The notes below the pieces were generated by a model. The model was not told the DNA's origin and searched no databases. It saw only the letters and a list, made by a program, of their open reading frames with translations. The position numbers were made by a program, and so were the translations under genes. Positions 1 to 7,662 of a DNA stretch of 64,000 bases are shown here, piece after piece. How positions within the stretch are numbered: the first letter of the stretch is position 1; the number at the start of each line of letters is the position of its first letter. The DNA comes from Turicibacter faecis (GTDB taxonomy: Bacteria > Bacillota_I > Bacilli_A > MOL361 > Turicibacteraceae). The DNA is taken from assembly GCF_037076425.1 (NCBI RefSeq), contig NZ_AP028127.1, forward strand, positions 2,312,001 through 2,376,000, in the 5' to 3' direction.

Positions 1-400
1 TATAAATTACAAATATTTCTTCGTCCGCATTCAGAATCAAAAGATTATACAGCCGTCTAATTCCGTCCCTCTTTAATCGATGGATTTGTCGTTCACTATA
101 ACTTAATGAAAGACTTAACCTAATACCTGCTCCTGATTTTAGGCTATCCCCCATATAAAATTCCTGCAAAATAGTCTGTATCGTCTCGGGCAATAGATTC
201 CACGATTTTTCAAACTCCTTTAAATAATAATCAATCTCCTTATCTCTTAAAACTTTATCTTTAGATATTTCTCGCTCCCTATTACTTGAAATTAATTTTA
301 TTCCTTTTAAATCTTTATATAATCGAAGCATACCTATTACAACTTCTTTCGCCCCCTTATCCATCCTTACTAAGCGAGTAACATCTAGCATAACAATCAT
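1..400 (-). CDS. ArpU/sigma-region-4-like regulator (partial, runs off left edge)
   Basis: An open frame of 133 codons starts at the ATG at 398-400 and reaches the window edge with no stop, so the C-terminus is missing. Residues about 101-117 read YSERQIHRLKRDGIRRL, a helix-turn-helix of the sigma-70 region 4 / ArpU type that is typical of small phage-like transcription regulators. The N-terminal 90 residues are charged and probably helical. Only weak ribosome-site sequence precedes the ATG; a start at Met13 is possible. It lies 155 bp downstream of another sigma-like gene on the same strand, suggesting a regulator pair. Family assignment is by motif only. Confidence 0.6.
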   Translation of the reverse strand, partial: MIVMLDVTRLVRMDKGAKEVVIGMLRLYKDLKGIKLISSNREREISKDKVLRDKEIDYYLKEFEKSWNLLPETIQTILQEFYMGDSLKSGAGIRLSLSLSYSERQIHRLKRDGIRRLYNLLILNADEEIFVIY

Positions 401-554
401 CCATTCATGTTCATTTTTTAAATTTACTTATAAAATTGACTTCTTATCATCTGAAACTAAATATTTAAAATAATGACTAACTACCTACATTTACAAAATT
501 AACCACTTCTTTGTTACCCAATGATACCCGTTATCGCCACTTTATCAATATCTC

Positions 555-908
555 TTAATTATTTCCAAAAAGGAGTTTATATGTACTAGCAAAATTAATT
601 GTGGCGTTTCGTTTATAGGTCGCCACTGTTCTTTCTGAAACATTTAGTGCCTCCGCTAGCTTATAATTAGTTAGTCCTTCAACATAAGATAAAATAATGA
701 TTTTTCGATCCTGTTTTTCTAATGCTGAAAAGCAGTCTTCAATATTAGATTCTAATTGCCTATGCTTTTCGATAATAGCAGTATGATTTTTTTCTAACCT
801 TCTGTTTCCATCTTTTTTTATAATAGGAACCTTCCTATCTAACTCCTGTTTTTCATCGAAAATTCCCTTCACTAACTCCTTCTCTTCTTTCCACTCCAAA
901 CGTATCAT
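555..908 (-). CDS. Small sigma-70 region 4-like / ArpU-like regulator
   Basis: This 117-residue protein has a basic, charged N-terminal half that is probably coiled-coil. Its C-terminal helix-turn-helix (about residues 68-103, core LAEALNVSERTVATYKRNA) resembles sigma factor region 4 and phage ArpU-like regulators. No region 2 is present, so it is not a full sigma factor. The start is supported by AAGGTGAGG just upstream. It is divergent from the DUF1906 hydrolase gene and upstream of a second sigma-like gene, so control of the hydrolase is plausible but inferred. The pair could be a prophage remnant. Confidence 0.65.
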   Translation of the reverse strand: MIRLEWKEEKELVKGIFDEKQELDRKVPIIKKDGNRRLEKNHTAIIEKHRQLESNIEDCFSALEKQDRKIIILSYVEGLTNYKLAEALNVSERTVATYKRNATINFASTYKLLFGNN

Positions 909-1184
909 CTCCTCACCTTAAAGATTACTCTTTCATTAAAAGCCTAAATCAACGCAATCACTGTGCAATTAGACTGCAAATAGCCGCCGCTATTTTATCA
1001 TTAAAGAGTTTTCTCGACTATTTTCTCAAAAATAACACAAAGAGTTGTGAAAAAATAGTGATAAAAATCACCCTATCAGAAGAAAGAATTTGCATTTTTT
1101 TTACACTCCAGCTGCACAACCTATCTGATTAAATTAATTTGTCGATAACGACGAAAATCCAATTTAACTTAAAGGAGTGTACCT
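909..1184. promoter_or_regulatory. Divergent intergenic region with small dyads
   Basis: This 276-bp region separates the sigma-like regulator from the hydrolase and is AT-rich. It carries a short inverted repeat, GTGAT-AAAA-ATCAC, at 1058-1071. The ribosome site AAAGGAG precedes the hydrolase ATG. I see no convincing sigma-A -35/-10 pair, which fits use of an alternative sigma factor. Confidence 0.3.
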
Positions 1185-3656
1185 ATGGAAACCAAAAGAG
1201 ATGAAAGAGTAGCAGAAGTTCAACAATGGTTGAACGATACATACGGAAAATATGAACCCTCTGGTCGATTCAATACGATTGAAGTCAATGGTAAAACTGG
1301 ATGGCCAACTATTTATGCCCTACGACGTGCGTTACAAATTGAGTTGGGGATTACACAAACTAGCGATGCTTTTGGACCGACCACCTATAGGCAATGTCCA
1401 GCTATTAACCAAGGAAGTGAAGGTAATCTTGTTTATATTGTTCAGGGAGGTTTATGGTGCAAAGGATACAATCCTGGTGGATTCACAGGTTACTATGGAA
1501 ATGGAACATATGATGCTGTTAAAAAACTAAAAGCAGACATGGGATTTCCCACTGCGTCAGGAAATATGAATCGAGATATCATGCGCGGATTATTAGATAT
1601 GAGTGCATTTACTTTATTACCTGGTGGGAGAGAAGAAATTCGTGAAATTCAACAAAAACTAAATTATGAATACTATGATTTTTATCAAATTTGTCCATGT
1701 AACGGTTTATATGATCGAGACATGAATAAAATGCTAATGTATGCTTTACAAAAAGAAGAAGGAATTTCAGCATCTGATGCAACGGGAGCATGGGGTCCAA
1801 CAACAATTGAGAGATGTCCAACAGTATCATTAGGAGATTCTAATGTTTTTGTTACTTTAGTTAAATATGCTGTGGTTTGTAATGGATATTCAATTAATAC
1901 GTCTTCAAGTGTTTATGACGCTGAATTAGAAGCGACAACGAAAGATTTTGCTAATTCATTATTAATTGAAAAAACGCCAAATAAAATTGGTTATTCAATT
2001 ATTCGATCTTTATTGAGTAGTAACGGAGATACTTCACGTTCTGCAAAAGGTTGTGATACCTCTACACGATTAGATCAAAATAAAATTGAAACACTAAAAA
2101 ATCATGGATATGAAATCGTTGGGCGATATTTAACAAATGTAGAAAATGGAACTTTAGATAAAAAGATGACTAAATCAGAAGTTGAGCTTATCTTAAAAAA
2201 TGGATTATCTATTTTCCCAATCTTTCAAGAATACGGGGCCGCGAATTCTGCCTTTAATCAACAACAAGGATATACCCATGCTCAAAAGGCGGTTCAGGCA
2301 GCTTATGACTTATGTATTCCAAGCGGAACAACGATCTATTTTGCGGTAGATTACGATCCACAAGAGGCTGAAATCACCAATTACGTCTATCCTTATTTTA
2401 AAGGAATTAACCAATACTTTTCCCAAATTGACTCTCCCTACAATATTGGAGTTTATGGAACACGGAATGTATGTAGACTATTAAGAAAATATGAAAATGC
2501 CACATTCAGAATTGATAATCTTTTTGTTTCAGATGCTTCCTATGGATTTAGTGGAAATTTAGGATTTACAATGCCAGAGTTATGGGCATTTGATCAATTC
2601 GCAACTGATATCACCATTGGTGAGGGAAATGGAAGAATTAGCATTGATAAGGTAGCTATATCTAGACTTGATAAGGGATTTAATTTATTAAGTAAGCCTA
2701 CACAAATTGGGCAAGTCTATAATTCATTAATAAAAATTGAAAGGGTTGCGCGTACTTATTTAGAAAATAAGGGTACAAGCGCAACAGCACAAAATATCAA
2801 TTCATTAACTTTACAGTACTTAAGAAAATTAGGAGGCTACGGTGAAGAGTATACACCAACTCAAATAGCAGATTTTACTGCTACACTTGAAAAAATCAAT
2901 CTCAAAATCTCTTATGTACAAACAGAAGAAGAAAAATATGAACTTTTAAACAAATTTATTACGCAATATAATCTCAAACGAAGTAGTATGAACACTTTGT
3001 TATGGTATTGTACTGCTGGTCCAATTGATGGTGATTTCTGTAAATTAGTTGACAGTGAGCTAACAGACTTAACACTTAATTTTATTGATCCTGTCACTTC
3101 TTTAAATTATGACTTCTATCATATGGCAGCAACCGCGCATGGAATAGACTATATGCACCCTCTTCTTTCTTTTATTGAAGAACAAATTAATTTGTTTTCA
3201 GGATGGGGAGGAGATTTAACAACCTTTGCAAAAGATGTTTATAACGGAACTGAAGGAAGTAAAGATATAAACTTTTTAAATCAATTTGCAAAATCACATA
3301 TTTGTAATCCACAATACGATACTTTATTCAGTCTTGAAGATTATATTAGTGACATTGATGCCGTAAACATTGGACTCTTGTTAAAAAGAGATTATTTTTC
3401 AGCTTTATTTCAAGAGTATTTTATTACTAATGCCAAAACAAATTGTTTTAAGCGATCAACACTATATATTAAAAATAATTTTTCTGGGGATATTAAGCAA
3501 TTTTATAACCTCTGCGATGAAATAAATAAAGGAGATGGGATATACTGGGGATTTAGATTTGTGCTAAACGGGCCCTTTCTAGACACAATATATTATGATG
3601 CTGCAAACGAAGCCTTTAAAAATTTTGTTACAAATGAGGTAAGTAATAGTCGTTAA
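1185..3656 (+). CDS. Peptidoglycan-binding / DUF1906 glycoside-hydrolase-like protein
   Basis: The protein has 823 residues. The N-terminal ~280 residues contain two peptidoglycan-binding-like units, each ending in a GPTTxxxCP block (about residues 65 and 205). A DUF1906 (Rv2525c-like glycoside hydrolase) domain follows at about 287-500, starting GCDTSTRLDQNKIETLKNHG and including an FAVDYDP strand. The last ~320 residues match nothing I recognise. No signal peptide or membrane segment is visible, so export must be non-classical or by lysis. The start is supported by AAAGGAG. The predicted role is cell-wall binding and hydrolysis; the substrate is unproven. A terminator follows. Confidence 0.8.
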   Translation: METKRDERVAEVQQWLNDTYGKYEPSGRFNTIEVNGKTGWPTIYALRRALQIELGITQTSDAFGPTTYRQCPAINQGSEGNLVYIVQGGLWCKGYNPGGFTGYYGNGTYDAVKKLKADMGFPTASGNMNRDIMRGLLDMSAFTLLPGGREEIREIQQKLNYEYYDFYQICPCNGLYDRDMNKMLMYALQKEEGISASDATGAWGPTTIERCPTVSLGDSNVFVTLVKYAVVCNGYSINTSSSVYDAELEATTKDFANSLLIEKTPNKIGYSIIRSLLSSNGDTSRSAKGCDTSTRLDQNKIETLKNHGYEIVGRYLTNVENGTLDKKMTKSEVELILKNGLSIFPIFQEYGAANSAFNQQQGYTHAQKAVQAAYDLCIPSGTTIYFAVDYDPQEAEITNYVYPYFKGINQYFSQIDSPYNIGVYGTRNVCRLLRKYENATFRIDNLFVSDASYGFSGNLGFTMPELWAFDQFATDITIGEGNGRISIDKVAISRLDKGFNLLSKPTQIGQVYNSLIKIERVARTYLENKGTSATAQNINSLTLQYLRKLGGYGEEYTPTQIADFTATLEKINLKISYVQTEEEKYELLNKFITQYNLKRSSMNTLLWYCTAGPIDGDFCKLVDSELTDLTLNFIDPVTSLNYDFYHMAATAHGIDYMHPLLSFIEEQINLFSGWGGDLTTFAKDVYNGTEGSKDINFLNQFAKSHICNPQYDTLFSLEDYISDIDAVNIGLLLKRDYFSALFQEYFITNAKTNCFKRSTLYIKNNFSGDIKQFYNLCDEINKGDGIYWGFRFVLNGPFLDTIYYDAANEAFKNFVTNEVSNSR

Positions 3657-3670
3657 TTGTTAAAAATAAA

Positions 3671-3714
3671 AAAAGGAACCTAATAACCTATTTATGGTCT
3701 ATTAGGTTCCTTTT
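3671..3714 (+). terminator. Bidirectional intrinsic terminator
   Basis: A 15-bp perfect stem (AAAAGGAACCTAATA and its complement) with a 14-nt loop ends in a T run. It serves the hydrolase gene and, read backwards, the membrane-protein gene ending at 3801. The loop, 3' arm and the following bases recur at 5750-5790 without the 5' arm. Confidence 0.85.
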
Positions 3715-3800
3715 TCGCTTAATATCTTGGCTCTTTGGTACTATAACACTTATAGAGAAGTACTAGTTCTATAATTTTTTGGGGGGTGAAATTACCTGGA

Positions 3801-4565
3801 TCAAAAATTATATAACCAATACAGTGCGACGTTAATATAAGCACTAATAAAAGTCATAAGTGGAATACCAATGAAGAGTACGAGTAGTGATTTTTTCCAT
3901 CCAATCCATTTATCGGCGAGATATGATTTGTCTAAAATCCGTTTTATCAACAATATTTCGCAAAAAAATATCGCATACCATACTAATTGAAGTTGGATGA
4001 GGAAATAATCTCCGTGAACGTAATCTCCGTTATTGACGACCAACGTCGATGCTAGAAGTCCCCCAATTATCATTATAAAAATTAAAAACAACCAAGCGAT
4101 TAATTTATCGTTTTTTAAAATTTTAGTAGAACAACACCATCCAGTAATCAATAAGAAAATAACATAAATCGGGTTAGAAATAAAAGCATAACCGTTCCAA
4201 CCTAAGCTAGCACTTATCTCCTTCATAATGTATACACTGATGTAAAAGATAGATAGCTTACCACACAAAAAAGCATTAACCATCCAAAAAGCAACAGAGA
4301 GCGGCTCTCTTTTTCTTACCGATTTTAAATACCGATAAGCTAAATAAATCAAACAAAGACCATATTGAAATACATCTACAAACCAGGTTACGTATAACAG
4401 TAATACACCCAGTGCTAAAAAACTAAAATCAGTATCCTTAAAAATAAAATACGCTAACGTGGGAAACAGAATATGTACGATAAGCATAAGTGCTGGAATA
4501 GATGCTATGACTGGTAATAGATGATATTTTTCTATAAATTTTAATCGTTGATATTTACTCCTCAT
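3801..4565 (-). CDS. Multi-pass membrane protein, paralog 1 of 3 (unknown function)
   Basis: The protein has 254 residues and about six to seven hydrophobic segments. I place the start at 4565 because GGGAGGGGATGAACAT precedes that ATG and paralogs 2 and 3 start at the equivalent point. A longer reading (to 4673) would cross the predicted promoter. The N-terminus MRSKYQRLKFIEKYHLL is identical to paralog 2, and the rest is very similar to paralog 3, with a shared WCCSTKILK-like motif. No family is recognised. A promoter (4597-4625) and leader shared with paralog 2 suggest parallel regulation. Confidence 0.7.
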   Translation of the reverse strand: MRSKYQRLKFIEKYHLLPVIASIPALMLIVHILFPTLAYFIFKDTDFSFLALGVLLLYVTWFVDVFQYGLCLIYLAYRYLKSVRKREPLSVAFWMVNAFLCGKLSIFYISVYIMKEISASLGWNGYAFISNPIYVIFLLITGWCCSTKILKNDKLIAWLFLIFIMIIGGLLASTLVVNNGDYVHGDYFLIQLQLVWYAIFFCEILLIKRILDKSYLADKWIGWKKSLLVLFIGIPLMTFISAYINVALYWLYNF

Positions 4566-4596
4566 ATGTTCATCCCCTCCCTTTTTAATAATCATA

Positions 4597-4625
4597 AGTA
4601 TAGCACTAAATAAACGAAACTTGAA
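4597..4625 (-). promoter_or_regulatory. Sigma-A-like promoter of paralog 1
   Basis: On the minus strand TTCAAG (4625-4620), a 17-bp spacer and TATACT (4602-4597) lie just upstream of the ribosome site. The same arrangement is copied upstream of paralog 2. Confidence 0.55.
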
Positions 4626-4745
4626 GGACCGTCCATTAATTATCCAAGCATAATCAACAAAAATCATTCCCATCTGTTGTATTCAAACGGATGGGGATGA
4701 AACAACTTTTTACCTTGACCAAAAATTATTCAAGACAATTATAAA

Positions 4746-4798
4746 TAAAAAGCAAGATTCAGTGCACCTTTAGTGTACAGCAAATCTTGCTTTTTTTC
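4746..4798 (-). terminator. Terminator of paralog 2
   Basis: Stem AAAAGCAAGATT/AATCTTGCTTTT flanked by A and T runs, with an inner GTGCAC/GTACAC-like extension. It lies downstream of the gene ending at 4879. Confidence 0.8.
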
Positions 4799-4878
4799 GA
4801 TACGTGTTATAATTACCCACTTACAATTAAAGTATGGATTGCTAGTTTCTATTTTTAAGTTCATTATCAAGTTTTATC

Positions 4879-5499
4879 TCAAAGAGAGTTTTTATTTAAC
4901 ACTTCCTTAAATAAAAATATTTCAGCAAAAAATGAAATGTTTGCAAATAAAAACATAATTGTCTGATGCAATTCAATACCATAAAAAAATGCATTCAAAA
5001 AATGATATATAATAAAAATAAATATTAGATTAATTATACGGGTTTTATTTTTAAATCTTGTTACCGAACACCCCCACCCTATGCTCAATAAAAGAAGACC
5101 ATAAATAAACTTATTAAAAAAGCATGTATCATACTGAACAGGAAAAATATATCTATTATAATCAGCAGTTATTATAAAAATAATTAATAATATACTAATA
5201 AAAACTCTATTAATTAACCTAAAAGTAGGAGATAAGGGAAGTTTCCTCCTTAAAGTGCTAAAATACATATATATTAGATAAGGAAAAAATACAAATAAAT
5301 TTACCAAATATAAACACCCAATAGTTGGAATCACCAATATAAAAATAAGTAAAGCCGCCTCATGTGATACATCAAAATTTAACACCGAGAAATCAGGTAA
5401 TAATTGGTATAAGATAAATGTGATTGCTGGAATAGATGCTATGACTGGTAATAGATGATATTTTTCTATAAATTTTAATCGTTGATATTTACTCCTCAT
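4879..5499 (-). CDS. Multi-pass membrane protein, paralog 2 of 3 (divergent body)
   Basis: The protein has 206 residues with about six hydrophobic segments. Its first ~25 residues are identical to paralog 1, but the rest has diverged strongly and is notably AT-rich with many Ile, Phe and Lys codons. This suggests a mosaic gene: a conserved 5' end joined to a different body. The ribosome site AAAGGAGG supports the start. No known family is recognised. Its copied promoter lies at 5532-5560. Confidence 0.7.
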   Translation of the reverse strand: MRSKYQRLKFIEKYHLLPVIASIPAITFILYQLLPDFSVLNFDVSHEAALLIFILVIPTIGCLYLVNLFVFFPYLIYMYFSTLRRKLPLSPTFRLINRVFISILLIIFIITADYNRYIFPVQYDTCFFNKFIYGLLLLSIGWGCSVTRFKNKTRIINLIFIFIIYHFLNAFFYGIELHQTIMFLFANISFFAEIFLFKEVLNKNSL

Positions 5500-5531
5500 A
5501 TGTTAATCCCTTCCTCCTTTTAATAATCATA

Positions 5532-5560
5532 AGTATAGCACTGAATAAACGAAACTTGAA
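5532..5560 (-). promoter_or_regulatory. Sigma-A-like promoter of paralog 2
   Basis: TTCAAG (5560-5555), 17-bp spacer, TATACT (5537-5532), minus strand; a copy of the paralog 1 promoter. Confidence 0.55.
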
Positions 5561-5681
5561 GGACCGTCCATTAATTATCCAAGCATAATCAACAAAAATC
5601 ATTCCCATCTGTTGTATTCAAACAGATGGGGATGAAATAACTTTTTACCTTTGTCAAAAATAATTCCAGAAAATCGTAAAT

Positions 5682-5721
5682 AAAAAGCAAGATTCAGCGT
5701 ACAGCGAATCTTGCTTTTTTT
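5682..5721 (-). terminator. Terminator of paralog 3
   Basis: Stem AAAAAGCAAGATTC/GAATCTTGCTTTTT with a short loop and T run, downstream of the gene ending at 5781. It is a copy of the hairpin at 4746-4798. Confidence 0.8.
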
Positions 5722-5780
5722 CGATACGTGTTAATTACCTGCTTATGTCCTATTTATGGTCTATTAGGTTCTTTTTTCGC

Positions 5781-6521
5781 TTAATATCTTGCTAGCCCGA
5801 ATAGGATATAAAAACTAATAAAAGTCATAAGCGGAATACAAATGAAGAGTACGAGTAGTGTTTTTTTCCATCCAATCCATTTATCGGCGAGATATGGTTT
5901 GTCTAAAATCCGTTTTATCAACAATATTTCGCAAAAAAATATCGCATACCATACTAATTGAAGTTGGATGCAGAAATAATCCATATTAAATGCGACCAAC
6001 GTCGATGCTAGAAGTCCCCCGATTATCATTATAAAAATTAAAAATAACCAAGCGATTAATTTATCGCTTTTTAAAATTCTAGTAGAACAACACCATCCAG
6101 TAATCCATAAGAAAATAACATAAATCGGGTTAGAAATCAACTGATAACCTTCGTTACCTATAGTAATCCTCGTCCCCTCCATAATGTATATACCGATGTA
6201 GAGGATAGATAACTTACCACACAAAAAGGCATTAACAATCCAAAAAGCAACAGGTAAAGGTTCTCTTTTTCTGACCGACTTTAAATACCGATACGCTAAA
6301 TAAATCAAACAAAGACCATATTGACATACATCTACAAACCAGGTTGCGAATACCAACAATACCCCCAGTGCTAAAAACCTAAAAGCAATATACTTAAAAA
6401 TAAAACCCTCTACTGTAGGAAACAGAATATGTACGATAAGCATAAGTGCTGGAATAGATGCTATGACTGGTAATAGATGATGCCTCTTGATAAACCTCAA
6501 TCCCTTATTTTTACTCTCCAT
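5781..6521 (-). CDS. Multi-pass membrane protein, paralog 3 of 3
   Basis: The protein has 246 residues and about seven hydrophobic segments, with high identity to paralog 1 over most of its length (shared RYLKSVRKREPL and ITGWCCST blocks). The first residues differ (MESKNKGLRFIKRHH), but HLLPVIASIPA is retained in all three. A GGGGGAGAAAAGG ribosome site precedes the ATG. It lies 22 bp downstream of the broken YcxB-like gene, so the two probably formed an operon; the other two paralogs lack a YcxB neighbour. Function is unknown. Confidence 0.72.
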   Translation of the reverse strand: MESKNKGLRFIKRHHLLPVIASIPALMLIVHILFPTVEGFIFKYIAFRFLALGVLLVFATWFVDVCQYGLCLIYLAYRYLKSVRKREPLPVAFWIVNAFLCGKLSILYIGIYIMEGTRITIGNEGYQLISNPIYVIFLWITGWCCSTRILKSDKLIAWLFLIFIMIIGGLLASTLVAFNMDYFCIQLQLVWYAIFFCEILLIKRILDKPYLADKWIGWKKTLLVLFICIPLMTFISFYILFGLARY

Positions 6522-6543
6522 CCGCCTTTTCTCCCCCTCAACT

Positions 6544-6912
6544 TTATTCTTTCACCGATTCTACAGGCAAATCTAACTCCTCTAAAAATAAGTTTTCCTC
6601 TTCCTCTGATTTAAAAAGATACTGTGGAACAACCGCAATGCCCTGATGATATTGATCATACAAATAATACTTATCGTTAAACTTGATCAGGCGTTAGGCC
6701 TCAATCCCGAGGGTTCGCTCCTCATAATAAGCCGTCACTCTTCGTCCCTTGATTTCAACGACCTTATCTTTTAATAATCCAGGATAAGTACGCACCGCCC
6801 GTTTAATCCTCCCCTTAATCAAGAACCGTCGCCAACACTTACTCATCCCCTTTACGAGAACGTGCATCTCGATTAATTCATCCATTGTCGTTCGATATTC
6901 TAATCTGATCAT
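6544..6912 (-). pseudogene. YcxB-like protein with an in-frame stop
   Basis: The first 72 codons encode a YcxB-like N-terminal part ending EERTLGIEA. A TAA at 6694-6696 then interrupts the frame. Reading on in the same frame gives 49 more codons (RLIKFNDKYYLYDQYHQGIA, then VVPQYLF and an acidic tail), the conserved C-terminal part of YcxB-like domains, before the true TAA at 6544-6546. A single base change explains the break. Either the gene is inactive, the stop is read through, or there is a sequencing error. It lies upstream of membrane paralog 3. Confidence 0.7.
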
Positions 6913-7132
6913 CCACTCGCACTCCCTATTCCTTTTAATTATTTATATTATAACATTCTTTTCTCTTTTTTATGATTCATCTTTTCCTAACCATCTGCCA
7001 CGACTTTACAAACATCCCCCCTCCCTCTTCTTAAGATTTAGATTTTTTCTCGTTCAAGACCTCTTCTGTTATGAGTGAAATCTTTCTCTGTTATAGGGGC
7101 ACACTCTCTCTTTTTCTCATGAGAAATTTGTC
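6913..7132. other. Intergenic region, nothing recognised
   Basis: About 220 bp of pyrimidine-rich sequence between the YcxB-like gene and the cotJ promoter. I see no ORF with a ribosome site and no clear hairpin. Confidence 0.4.
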
Positions 7133-7159
7133 ACTCCTTAAAAATCTTGTCATATATTA
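7133..7159 (+). promoter_or_regulatory. Sigma-K-like promoter of the cotJ operon
   Basis: CAC at 7132-7134, a 16-bp gap after the AC, then CATATATTA at 7151-7159 fit the mother-cell sigma-K pattern (AC, 16-17 bp, CATANNNTA). The -10 would also partly suit sigma-E. Transcription would begin near 7166, leaving an ~80-nt leader before the intron. Mother-cell expression is what is known for cotJ. Confidence 0.5.
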
Positions 7160-7244
7160 AGATTAGGCAAGTTGATGATGCCTACAAGTTTAAAGAATTT
7201 GAGAACTTTGGAGGAGGTTCACACATTTTTTAAACTTTCTAAAT

Positions 7245-7250
7245 GGAGGT
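7245..7250 (+). promoter_or_regulatory. Shine-Dalgarno sequence completed by splicing
   Basis: GGAGGT ends the 5' exon and is paired inside intron P1 in the precursor. Splicing to G7655 would place it 8 nt before the GTG start of cotJA; splicing to A7650 would place it 13 nt before. In the unspliced RNA the GTG has only a weak TAGGTG upstream. A second GGAGGT at 7213-7218 could pair with the same guide sequence. Confidence 0.7.
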
Positions 7251-7654
7251 AATGCCTCCCATGTTTGGAAACAAGCATGGAGTGAGAGTCGTACTCTTCA
7301 ACATCCTTTGAATTGCTGGAATCTCCTAAAGCTCATTCAACCACAACGTAAAAGCGAATAGTTTTAAGCGTGAAGGTGACGAAAGTAGAAAAAATGAATG
7401 AGATGGCATATGGTTAAATCCTAAGTGTTCGTGCAATGGACGATCAGCAGGTAAGCCTCGAATAGAGGAAACTTCAACGACTATCCCGAGAGGGAGTAGG
7501 TCATAAGCGATGGATGACCGAAGTGGAGGATCCCCCTTTTAGATGGGGAATGATATAGTCTGCACTCATATGAAAATATGAGACGTTCTTATGAGAACTG
7601 CACGAGCGTAGCGCCCTCGTGTGAACATCATCAAAACGAAATTGTTTTGATTAG
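7251..7654 (+). ncRNA. Group I self-splicing intron in the cotJA leader
   Basis: The complete catalytic core can be folded by eye. P1 is GGAGGT (7245-7250, exon) with GCCTCC (7254-7259), leaving a U-G pair at the splice site. P2 is CATGTTTG-GAAA-CAAGCATG. P3 is ATCCTTT (7303-7309) with GGAGGAT (7525-7531). P4 lies in GAATTGCTGG (from 7310) with CAGCAG, and P5 is a CTCATTCA/TGAATGAG stem. P7 is GACTAT (7479-7484) with ATAGTC (7555-7560). P7.1 is CCC-GAGA-GGG, P7.2 is GGTCAT/ATGACC, P8 is CCCC/GGGG and P9 is CTCATAT-GAAA-ATATGAG. P7.1/P7.2 point to subgroup IA. No homing-endonuclease ORF is present. The terminal G is either 7649 or 7654. Confidence 0.92.
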
Positions 7655-7662
7655 GTGTAAAT

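Larger units (their letters stand above)
4492..4813. repeat. Leader/terminator repeat, copy A
   Basis: This block covers the first ~25 codons of paralog 1, its ribosome site and promoter, a ~115-bp leader, and the terminator of paralog 2. It is nearly identical to 5429-5738 apart from a few substitutions and a ~10-bp indel in the terminator loop. The block looks like a recent segmental duplication. Confidence 0.8.
5429..5738. repeat. Leader/terminator repeat, copy B
   Basis: Near-identical partner of 4492-4813. It spans the 5' end of paralog 2, its promoter and leader, and the terminator of paralog 3. The repeat pairs bracket the genes and could support recombination. Confidence 0.8.

Noticed and set aside
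1252-1530. 92-codon frame inside the hydrolase gene
   Set aside because: Shadow frame with no ribosome site and no protein-like pattern.
4566-4673. Longer N-terminus for membrane paralog 1
   Set aside because: The extra 36 codons cover the promoter and leader repeat, and a strong ribosome site lies before the 4565 start.
7170-7250. c-di-GMP-II riboswitch upstream of the intron, as in C. difficile
   Set aside because: The leader is only ~80 nt and I do not see the conserved class II (or class I) c-di-GMP aptamer sequence; an aptamer remains unproven.
7176-7654. IStron (group I intron plus IS200/IS605) inserted after TTGAT
   Set aside because: A TTGAT precedes at ~7172, but no complementary guide follows it, no transposase is present, and GGAGGT/GCCTCC gives a far better P1.
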